From: Parvibaculum sp049671045
GTDB lineage: Bacteria > Pseudomonadota > Alphaproteobacteria > Parvibaculales > Parvibaculaceae
Assembly (NCBI RefSeq): GCF_049671045.1
Contig: NZ_JBATUH010000068.1
Location: 1 to 64,000, forward strand
Length of the DNA stretch: 64,000 bases
Direction: 5' to 3'
The position numbers and the translations under genes are program-made. Below, piece after piece: positions 57,586 through 64,000 of this stretch (within the stretch, counting starts at the first letter, position 1; every line of letters starts with the position of its first letter). The notes below the pieces were generated by a model. The model had not been told where the DNA came from and did not search any database. It was given only the letters and a program-made list of their open reading frames with translations.

Positions 57586-58605
57586 TCAGGCGGCCTTCTC
57601 GAGTTCGGCCTTCCACTGGCCGAGAGCGGCGAGGCCGTTCATCCGGGCGCGGTGGAGGAAGGCACGCTGGGCAGCCGCCACATTCTCCGCCTTGCCGCCC
57701 CAGGCCTTGAGCGGGGCCGCCTGAAGCGCGCGGCCGTAGGAGAAGGATAGCTTCCAGGGCAGCCCGCCAATGGCGTTCATGGCGTTGAGATGCGCCGTCG
57801 CATCCTCGTCCGACTGGCCGCCGGACAGGAAGACGATGCCCGGCACCGCCGCCGGAACCGTGCGCTTGAAGACCGTGATGGTCTTCTCGGCGACTTCCTG
57901 CACGCTTGCCTGCGTCGAGCACTTCTTGCCCGAGACGACCATGTTCGGCTTCAGGATCGTGCCTTCGAGCTTCACGCGATGCGCCGCGAGCCGCGCGAAG
58001 ACGGTGCGCAGCGTCACTTCCGTCACCTCGAAGCAGCGGTCGGCGGTGTGCGCGCCGTCCATCAGCACTTCCGGCTCGACGATCGGAACGATCTTCTGCT
58101 CCTGGCAGAGCGCGGCGTAGCGGGCGAGCGCCTCGGCATTGGCCTCGATGCAGCCCATGGTCGGAATGCCATCGGCAATGTCGATCACCGCGCGCCACTT
58201 CGCGAAGCGGGCGCCGAGATCGTAATATTCGGCAAGCCGCTCGCGCAGCCCGTCGAGACCTTCCGTCACCAGTTCGCCCGGAAAGCCCGCCATGGCCTTC
58301 GCGCCCGCATCGACCTTGATGCCGGGGATGGAGCCAGCCTGTTTGATGAGATCAACGAGAGGCGTGCCGTCCTTCGCCTTCTGACGGATCGTCTCGTCAT
58401 AGAGGATGACGCCGGAGATGTGGTTCTTCATCGCCTCTTCGGTGCGGAACAGCATCTCGCGATAGTCGCGGCGGTTGCTCTCGGTCGACTCGAGGTTGAT
58501 CGTGTCGAACCGCTTCTTGATGGTGCCCGAGCTTTCGTCGGCGGCAAGAATGCCCTTGCCCGGCGCCACCATGGCTTCGGCAATCGATTCAAGCGTTTCA
58601 GTCAT
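57586..58605 (-). CDS. fba: Class I fructose-bisphosphate aldolase
   Basis: 339 residues. The class I (Schiff-base) aldolase pattern is GILAADESSGTIKKRF, IVPIVEPEVLMDG with the E of the dehydrating pair, and the Schiff-base lysine K219 in GTILKPNMVVSG. It cleaves fructose-1,6-bisphosphate. It is the last gene of the tkt-gap-pgk-fba operon and follows pgk by 14 bases. Confidence 0.95.
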   Translation of the reverse strand: MTETLESIAEAMVAPGKGILAADESSGTIKKRFDTINLESTESNRRDYREMLFRTEEAMKNHISGVILYDETIRQKAKDGTPLVDLIKQAGSIPGIKVDAGAKAMAGFPGELVTEGLDGLRERLAEYYDLGARFAKWRAVIDIADGIPTMGCIEANAEALARYAALCQEQKIVPIVEPEVLMDGAHTADRCFEVTEVTLRTVFARLAAHRVKLEGTILKPNMVVSGKKCSTQASVQEVAEKTITVFKRTVPAAVPGIVFLSGGQSDEDATAHLNAMNAIGGLPWKLSFSYGRALQAAPLKAWGGKAENVAAAQRAFLHRARMNGLAALGQWKAELEKAA

Positions 58606-58619
58606 ATCCCGAATTCCCT

Positions 58620-59831
58620 TTATCTGACTTCAAGCGCCGCGACGCCGGGCAGTACCGCGCCTTCCATCCATTCGAGGAAGGCACCGCCCGCGGCGGATAC
58701 ATAGGTGAAATCGTCGGCCGCGCCCGCATCGTTGAGCGCTGCCACCGTGTCGCCGCCCCCGGCCACTGATTTGAGGGTCCCGATCTTCGTCAGCATGCCG
58801 ACGAGACGCGCGGCGGATGCCGTCCCCTGATCGAAAGGAGGAATCTCGAAGGCGCCGAGAGGCCCGTTCCAGACGACCGTCTTCGCCGCTTCGAAGCGTC
58901 CGGCGAGATAGGCCATCGTGTCGGAGCCGATGTCGAGGATCATCATGTCGTCCGGCACAGCATCGACCGGAACGGTCCTCGCCTCCGCGCCGGCCTTGAA
59001 TTCCCGCGCGACGACCGCATCGACAGGCAGCACGATCTCGCAGCCCGCCTTGCCGGCGGTGGCGAGGATTTCGCGTGCCTTGTCGAGCAGATCGTATTCG
59101 CAGAGCGACTTGCCGACCTTCCTGCCCTGGGCGGCGAGGAAGGTGTTGGCCATGCCGCCGCCGACGATCAGCGTGTCGACGCGATGGATGAGATTGAGGA
59201 GCAGGGCGATCTTGGTCGAGACCTTGGCCCCGCCGACAACGGCGACGACCGGATGCTCGGGGTTGCCGAGCGCCGTTTCGAGCGCGTCGAGTTCCGCCTC
59301 CATCGCCCGGCCTGCATAGGCGGGCAGCACATGGGCGAGCCCCTCGGTCGAGGCATGGGCGCGATGGGCGCAGGAGAAGGCGTCGTTCACATAGACGTCG
59401 CCATTCTCGGCAAGCGCCTTCACGAAGGCGGGATCGTTCTTCTCCTCGCCCGCATGGAAGCGCGTGTTCTCGAGGACGAGAATGCCGCCGGCGGGAAGCG
59501 CATCGACCGCTTCCTTCGCGGGCGCACCGATGCAGTCCGACGCGAAGGCGACCTTAGCGCCGACGACGCCGGAAAGCGCCTCGGCGACGGGCGCGAGCGA
59601 GAATTTGGGCTCGGGCGCGCCCTTGGGGCGGCCGAAATGCGAAAGCACGATGACCTTCGCGCCCTTGGCCGCGATTTCCTTCAATGTGTCGGCGATGCGG
59701 TTGAGGCGCGTCGCATCCGTGACATGACCGTGCTCGTCGGTCGGTACGTTGAGGTCTGCCCTGACAAGAACCCGGCGACCATTGAGGTCGCCGGACTTGA
59801 ACAGGTCATCGAGTGTTTTGTGACCAGCCAT
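58620..59831 (-). CDS. pgk: Phosphoglycerate kinase
   Basis: 403 residues from ATG 59831 (MAGHKTLDDLFKSGDLNGRR). VLVRADLNVPTDEHG, VLSHFGRPKGAPEPKFSLAPVAEAL and VGGAKVSTKIALLLNLIHRVDTLIVGGGMANTF are diagnostic, and the C-terminal GGGDTVAALN loop is intact. It converts 1,3-bisphosphoglycerate to 3-phosphoglycerate. The ribosome site is weak; 20-base gap after gap. Confidence 0.96.
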   Translation of the reverse strand: MAGHKTLDDLFKSGDLNGRRVLVRADLNVPTDEHGHVTDATRLNRIADTLKEIAAKGAKVIVLSHFGRPKGAPEPKFSLAPVAEALSGVVGAKVAFASDCIGAPAKEAVDALPAGGILVLENTRFHAGEEKNDPAFVKALAENGDVYVNDAFSCAHRAHASTEGLAHVLPAYAGRAMEAELDALETALGNPEHPVVAVVGGAKVSTKIALLLNLIHRVDTLIVGGGMANTFLAAQGRKVGKSLCEYDLLDKAREILATAGKAGCEIVLPVDAVVAREFKAGAEARTVPVDAVPDDMMILDIGSDTMAYLAGRFEAAKTVVWNGPLGAFEIPPFDQGTASAARLVGMLTKIGTLKSVAGGGDTVAALNDAGAADDFTYVSAAGGAFLEWMEGAVLPGVAALEVR

Positions 59832-59851
59832 GACGTTTCGGATGCCAGGGC

Positions 59852-60859
59852 TCAGAGCAGCTTGCCCATGGCGGCTGCCGTGTCGCCCATGCGGTTCGAG
59901 AAGCCCCACTCATTGTCGTACCAGGAAAGCACGCGCACGAGACGGCCTTCGATCACCTGCGTCTGGGTGAGGTCGAAGGTCGAGGAGGCGGGGTTGTGGT
60001 TGAAGTCGATCGAGACGAGTTCCTCGTCGGTGGTCGCGAGCACGCCCTTGAGCGGGCCCTTCGCCGCCGCGATGATCGCCGCGTTCACTTCTTCCGCCGT
60101 GGTCTTCTTCTTCGCGGTGAAGACGAGGTCGATGACCGAGACGTTCGCCGTCGGCACGCGGATCGAGGTGCCGTCGAGCTTGCCCTTCAGTTCCGGCAGG
60201 ACGAGGCCCACGGCCTTGGCCGCGCCCGTCGAGGTCGGGATCATCGAAAGGCCGGCGGCGCGTGCGCGGCGCGCATCCTTGTGCAGCGTGTCGACCGTGT
60301 TCTGGTCGCCCGTATAGGCGTGAACGGTGGTCATGTAGCCCTGCTCGATGCCGACGGCCTTGTGCAGCACGGCCGCGACCGGCGCGAGGCAGTTCGTGGT
60401 GCAGGAGGCGTTGGAGACGACCTTGTGGCTCTTCTTCAGGTCCTTGTGGTTCACGCCGTAGACGACCGTGATGTCGGCCCCGTCAGCAGGCGCGGAGACG
60501 AGAACCTTCTTCGCGCCGGCAGTGAGATGGGCCGACGCCTTGTCCTTCGATGCGAAGATGCCCGTGCATTCGAGCGCGATGTCGACGCCGAGATCCTTCC
60601 ACGGCAGCTTTGCCGGATCGCGCTCGGCGAGAACCTTGATCGGGCCGCGGCCGAGATCGAAGGACGACTTCGTCGTCTTGATCTTGCCGGGGAAGGGGCC
60701 ATGCACGGAGTCCCACTTCAGCAGATGGGCATTGGCCTCGACCGAGCCGAGGTCATTGATGGCCACCACCTCGATGTCCTTGCGTCCCGACTCCGCGATG
60801 GCGCGAAGCACGAGACGCCCGATCCGACCGAATCCGTTAATCGCAACGCGGACTGCCAT
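59852..60859 (-). CDS. gap: Glyceraldehyde-3-phosphate dehydrogenase
   Basis: 335 residues. NAD-binding GFGRIGRLVLRAI and the catalytic C153 in NASCTTNCLAP are intact; ALYD-type segment WYDNEWGFSNRM at the end. D36 of AINDLG points to NAD rather than NADP use. It follows tkt by 20 bases in the same operon. Confidence 0.97.
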   Translation of the reverse strand: MAVRVAINGFGRIGRLVLRAIAESGRKDIEVVAINDLGSVEANAHLLKWDSVHGPFPGKIKTTKSSFDLGRGPIKVLAERDPAKLPWKDLGVDIALECTGIFASKDKASAHLTAGAKKVLVSAPADGADITVVYGVNHKDLKKSHKVVSNASCTTNCLAPVAAVLHKAVGIEQGYMTTVHAYTGDQNTVDTLHKDARRARAAGLSMIPTSTGAAKAVGLVLPELKGKLDGTSIRVPTANVSVIDLVFTAKKKTTAEEVNAAIIAAAKGPLKGVLATTDEELVSIDFNHNPASSTFDLTQTQVIEGRLVRVLSWYDNEWGFSNRMGDTAAAMGKLL

Positions 60860-60879
60860 TTCTCGTTATCTCCTGGCTA

Positions 60880-62895
60880 TCAAGCCCCGAGGCAAGACTT
60901 CGCGGCGGCGACCGCGGCTTCCGGGGTAATGTTGAAGTGCTTGTAGAGGTCCTTGGCGGGCGCACTCGCGCCGAAGCCCGTCATGCCGATGAAGGCGCCG
61001 TCGGCGCCGATATAGCGGTCCCAGCCGAAGCGAAGCGCTGCTTCGATCACGACTTTCACCGTTCCTTCGCCCAGCGTCTTCGCCTTGTATTCGCGCGACT
61101 GGGCCTCGAAGAGCTCGACGCAGGGCATGGAGACGACGCGCGCGCCGATGCCCTCGGCCTCGAGGAGCTTCTGGGCGGCGAGCGCGATCTCGACTTCCGA
61201 GCCAGTGGCGATGAGCGTCACCTTGGCGGCGGAGGAAGCGGGCGAAAGCTCATAGCCGCCCTTCGCGCAGAGGTTCTCGTCCGTGTCCGTTATGCGGACG
61301 GCCGGAAGGTTCTGGCGCGAGAGTGCAAGGACCGAAGGCGTCTTCTTCGCTTCGAGCGCGATCTGCCAGCATTCGAGCGTCTCCACCGCGTCGGCCGGGC
61401 GGAAGACGTTGAGGTTCGGCATGGCGCGCAGGCTCGCCAGATGCTCGACCGGCTGATGGGTCGGCCCGTCTTCGCCGAGCCCGATCGAGTCATGCGTCAT
61501 CACATAGATCACGCGCTGTTCCATCAGCGCCGAAAGGCGGATGGCCGGGCGGCAATAATCGGTGAAGACGAGGAAGGTGCCGGAATAGGGGATGAAGCCC
61601 TTGTGCAGCGCGATGCCGTTCATGGCTGCGGCCATGCCGTGTTCGCGGATGCCGTAATGGATGAAGGAGCCGGAGAAGTTGGTCGCCGTGACCGCCTTTT
61701 GGTCCTTGGAGCGCGTGTTGTTGGAGCCGGTTAGGTCGGCCGAGCCGCCGATCGATTCCGGCAGCAGCGGATTGACGACGTTGAGCACCTCTTCCGAGGA
61801 TTTGCGCGTCGCCCAGTTCGGCTTTTCCGCGACGAGCTGCTTCTTGTAGTCAGAGACAGCCTTGCCGAAGCCCGCGGGCAGGTCGCCCCTGAGCTGGCGC
61901 TCGAACTCCGCGCGCCGGGCCTGATCGACCTTCGCGAAGGAGGCTTCCCAGTCGGACCGCGCCTTGCCGCCGCGCGCGCCCACCTCGCGCCATGCGGCGA
62001 GAACGGGGGCGGGAATGACGAAGGGCTCCGCCTCCCAGCCGAGCGTCTGGCGCGAGAGCTTGATCTCGTCGGCGCCCAGCGGGGAGCCATGCGAGGACGA
62101 CTTGCCATGCTTGTTCGGCGAGCCATAGCCGATGACGGTGCGGCAGGCGATGAGCGTGGGTTTCGTCGCGTGGCGCGCCTTTTCGATGGCGCCGGCGATC
62201 TCGTCCGGGTTGTGGCCGTCGATGCGGACGGCGTTCCAGCCCGCCGCCTCGAAGCGCTTCAGCGCGTCGCCCGATTCCGAGAGGTCGAGCGAACCGTCGA
62301 TGGTGATGCCGTTGTCGTCATAAAGGACGATGAGCTTCGACAGGCGCAGATGGCCGGCAAGGCTGATCGCCTCGTGGCTGATGCCTTCCATGAGATCGCC
62401 ATCGGAGGCGAGGACATAGGTGTAGTGATCGACGATGCCGCCGAAGCGCGCCGCGGCGAGGCGTTCGGCGAGCGCCATGCCGACGGCGGTGGCAATGCCC
62501 TGGCCGAGCGGGCCTGTCGTCGTCTCGATGCCGCCTGCATGGCCATATTCGGGATGGCCGGCGGTGATGCTGCCGAGCTGACGGAAATTCTTGATCTGCT
62601 CGATCGTCATGTCCTCGTAGCCGAGGAGGTAGTTGAGCGCGTAGAGCAGCATGGAGCCGTGGCCGGCGGAGAGCACGAAGCGGTCGCGATCAGGCCAGTC
62701 GGGCTTTTTCGGGTCGATCTTCAGGAAGCGCGAGAACAGGACGGTCGCGACATCGGCCGCGCCCATCGGCATGCCGGGGTGGCCGGAATTGGCCTTCTGC
62801 ACCGCATCCATGGCGAGGGCGCGGATGGCGTTCGCCATATCCCGGTGAGATACGGAAGCTTGCGCGATAGGGGCCGACTGATCGGGTGGCGTCAT
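60880..62895 (-). CDS. tkt: Transketolase
   Basis: 671 residues from ATG 62895 (MTPPDQSAPIAQASVSHRDM). TPP motif GDGxLxE appears as SDGDLMEGISHEAISLAGHLRLSKLIVLYDDN; KANSGHPGMPMGAADVAT, GHSMGHPEYGHAGGIETTTGPLGQG-like blocks and ENGPTHQPVEHLASLRAMPN are present. It shuttles two-carbon units in the pentose phosphate/Calvin routes. It is the first gene of the glycolytic operon, with a promoter about 200 bases upstream. Confidence 0.96.
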   Translation of the reverse strand: MTPPDQSAPIAQASVSHRDMANAIRALAMDAVQKANSGHPGMPMGAADVATVLFSRFLKIDPKKPDWPDRDRFVLSAGHGSMLLYALNYLLGYEDMTIEQIKNFRQLGSITAGHPEYGHAGGIETTTGPLGQGIATAVGMALAERLAAARFGGIVDHYTYVLASDGDLMEGISHEAISLAGHLRLSKLIVLYDDNGITIDGSLDLSESGDALKRFEAAGWNAVRIDGHNPDEIAGAIEKARHATKPTLIACRTVIGYGSPNKHGKSSSHGSPLGADEIKLSRQTLGWEAEPFVIPAPVLAAWREVGARGGKARSDWEASFAKVDQARRAEFERQLRGDLPAGFGKAVSDYKKQLVAEKPNWATRKSSEEVLNVVNPLLPESIGGSADLTGSNNTRSKDQKAVTATNFSGSFIHYGIREHGMAAAMNGIALHKGFIPYSGTFLVFTDYCRPAIRLSALMEQRVIYVMTHDSIGLGEDGPTHQPVEHLASLRAMPNLNVFRPADAVETLECWQIALEAKKTPSVLALSRQNLPAVRITDTDENLCAKGGYELSPASSAAKVTLIATGSEVEIALAAQKLLEAEGIGARVVSMPCVELFEAQSREYKAKTLGEGTVKVVIEAALRFGWDRYIGADGAFIGMTGFGASAPAKDLYKHFNITPEAAVAAAKSCLGA

Positions 62896-63086
62896 GTTTA
62901 CACTCTTTGGCCTCAGGACTTGACCCAGGTTGCCGGCTCCGGGGCGCTGGAGCAGGGTTGTCCGGGAGAGGCGCCAGAAGGACGCGCCGTTCCGGAGCCC
63001 TTGCTCCGGACTTCGATCCGGCCGCCGGCAACGAGTTCGGCGCGGTCCGATTCCTTCCCGTCTCTTGGGGTCTTGCGAGCGGCGCC

Positions 63087-63115
63087 ACAATGACCAGCGC
63101 GTTTCGGAGAGTCAA
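63087..63115 (-). promoter_or_regulatory. Putative tkt operon promoter
   Basis: Minus strand TTGACT (63110-63115), 17 bases, CATTGT (63087-63092). Confidence 0.5.
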
Positions 63116-63235
63116 TGATGGATTCGCGCAAAATGCCGCGCTTTTCCGCGACTTGAGGCGCATCTTGGCGTTGAGGCCCGATCGGCTCGCGGGAGCGTCG
63201 CGCCCGGCGCGGGCGGAGAGGCGGGGCAAGTCCAG

Positions 63236-63265
63236 TTGACCTTGTTTCGGCGGCACGCCTATGGT
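63236..63265 (+). promoter_or_regulatory. Promoter of DUF4164-zapA
   Basis: TTGACC (63236-63241), 18 bases, TATGGT (63260-63265), about 40 bases before the first start codon. Confidence 0.65.
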
Positions 63266-63308
63266 GACAAATGAGGGTTCGAGCCCCTGATTCCGGACAA
63301 CAGCACGC

Positions 63309-63575
63309 ATGAACAAACTCGATTCCGCGACTGAGCGCTTCAAGACGGCGCTTGACCGGCTGGAGGCAGGCATCCACCGGCAGCTTCTGCGCGCGCAGTC
63401 CGCAGGACGGCTCGAGAGCGAGGTCAACGCACTCAAGGAAGACCGGGCCCGGCTCGCCGAGGAGATCGACCGGATGAAGGTCGAGGCCCGGCAGGCGAAC
63501 GAGCTCAATGAGCGCGTATCGGAAACGCTGGCGAATGCCATCGAGGGCATTCGCGAGGTGCTGACGGAAAGCTGA
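63309..63575 (+). CDS. DUF4164 family coiled-coil protein
   Basis: 88 residues: MNKLDSATERFKTALDRLEA, a long helix with heptad repeats (LESEVNALKEDRARLAEEID, MKVEARQANELNERVSETL). The alphaproteobacterial gene is typically directly upstream of zapA. It probably acts as a partner in Z-ring assembly, by context only. It lies 8 bases before zapA. Confidence 0.87.
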   Translation: MNKLDSATERFKTALDRLEAGIHRQLLRAQSAGRLESEVNALKEDRARLAEEIDRMKVEARQANELNERVSETLANAIEGIREVLTES

Positions 63576-63583
63576 GGGCAGGC

Positions 63584-63943
63584 ATGGGACAGGTCACCGT
63601 TCAGATCAACGATCGCGCCTATACCGTCGCCTGCGGCGATGGCGAGGAAGCCCATCTGAAGGAGCTGGCGACGCATATCAGCGCCCATGTGTCGGAACTC
63701 GCCCGCGAAGTGGGGCAGGTGGGCGAATCGCGGCTTCTCCTCATGGCCTCGCTGCTCGTCGCCGACGAGCTTTTCGAGGCGCGCAGCCGCATCAAGGTGC
63801 TCGAGGCCGATATCGAGCAGCTGACCCAGGCGCGCATCGCCGCGCTCGAGCGCTCCCGCGAGGCGGAGGATCTGCTCGGCGACATGCTGGATACGGCCGC
63901 CCGCCGCATCGAGGACATCGCGCGGCGGATCGAGGCGGCGTGA
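63584..63943 (+). CDS. zapA: Cell division protein ZapA
   Basis: 119 residues. The globular start GQVTVQINDRAYTVACGDGEEAHLKELATHISAHV is ZapA-like, followed by a helical tail with LLLMASLLVADELFEARSRI. ZapA bundles FtsZ filaments at the division site. It ends just before a sigma-70-type promoter at the window edge. Confidence 0.93.
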   Translation: MGQVTVQINDRAYTVACGDGEEAHLKELATHISAHVSELAREVGQVGESRLLLMASLLVADELFEARSRIKVLEADIEQLTQARIAALERSREAEDLLGDMLDTAARRIEDIARRIEAA

Positions 63944-63966
63944 CGCAGCGCCTCACCTCGTTCTTC

Positions 63967-63998
63967 TTGACCGCGGTGCCCGTTCGGCCTGATAGAAT
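63967..63998 (+). promoter_or_regulatory. Promoter at the window edge, probably for 6S RNA
   Basis: TTGACC (63967-63972) with TGATAG (63990-63995) after 17 bases, or TAGAAT (63993-63998) after 20. In many alphaproteobacteria the 6S RNA gene (ssrS) follows zapA, so this is its likely promoter; the RNA itself is outside the window. Confidence 0.55.
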
Positions 63999-64000
63999 GA

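Larger units (their letters stand above)
62896..63308. other. 413-base intergenic region between tkt and the DUF4164 gene
   Basis: It holds the divergent promoters for tkt (63087-63115) and DUF4164-zapA (63236-63265). The tkt leader would be nearly 190 bases long, so it may carry regulatory structure, though no known element was recognised. No convincing coding frame or RNA gene was seen. Confidence 0.5.

Noticed and set aside
1..64000. tRNA, rRNA, CRISPR or insertion sequences
   Set aside because: None of the larger intergenic gaps shows a tRNA cloverleaf, direct-repeat arrays, or terminal inverted repeats with a transposase.

Overview
The window reads as a chromosomal segment of an alphaproteobacterium with high GC (roughly two thirds by eye) and dense coding. 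The pointers are lineage-typical genes: gapR (DUF2312), a DUF1244 protein, a COQ9-type ubiquinone protein, the DUF1013/TrcR regulator, DUF1192 and DUF1465 proteins, two DUF465 proteins, three-subunit proton-translocating transhydrogenase (pntAA-pntAB-pntB) behind a small aa3-type oxidase subunit IV, and DUF4164-zapA. The metabolic gene content (acyl-CoA dehydrogenase, SCP-x-type thiolase with DUF35 partner, TauD-type dioxygenase, CoA ligases) resembles a Parvibaculum-like heterotroph, but the genus is an inference. No insertion sequence, prophage, CRISPR array, rRNA or tRNA gene was seen.

Layout. 1-1 kb: a cobalamin riboswitch with its own promoter (minus strand) leads into a gene cut by the window edge, next to a PAP2 phosphatase. 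1-9.5 kb (minus): outer-membrane beta-barrel, LolA-like periplasmic protein, TauD/TfdA dioxygenase, GST, double-VOC protein, SCP-x thiolase, DUF35 protein, nitroreductase and acyl-CoA dehydrogenase, which together look like a lipid or xenobiotic catabolic block. 9.6-20 kb: MFS transporter, PAS_5 protein, alpha/beta hydrolases, rpmJ, HAD phosphatase, pyruvate kinase plus glycerate 2-kinase, N-formylglutamate amidohydrolase. 20-25 kb: DUF1244, gapR, a GH17/NdvC-like membrane glucanase or transglycosylase, an NtrC-type regulator. 25-31 kb: OmpA lipoprotein, pepF, ABC1/UbiB-like kinase, thioesterase, hydrolase. 31-34 kb: the transhydrogenase operon. 34-46 kb: OsmC, rpsU, def-COQ9, purE-purK, a diguanylate cyclase, ubiX, two DUF465 genes and two divergent CoA ligases. 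45.8-52.5 kb: TrcR, quinone oxidoreductase, DUF1192, a probable unlabelled small RNA, DUF1465, rpmE, an ABC exporter, a paraoxonase-like enzyme. 52.5-63 kb (minus): a MotA-like/MotB-like/OmpA-like envelope trio, suhB, efp, thiE, and a tkt-gap-pgk-fba operon. The end carries DUF4164-zapA and a promoter placed where alphaproteobacteria usually encode 6S RNA.

Most functions are housekeeping or catabolic. The best candidates for something undescribed are the three-hairpin small RNA near 48.14-48.26 kb, the proton-channel/peptidoglycan-binding trio at 52.5-55.1 kb, a bacterial paraoxonase with a full set of PON1 active-site residues, and palindromic elements upstream of gapR and between rpsU and def. 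Mosaic palindromic intergenic repeats occur at three places.
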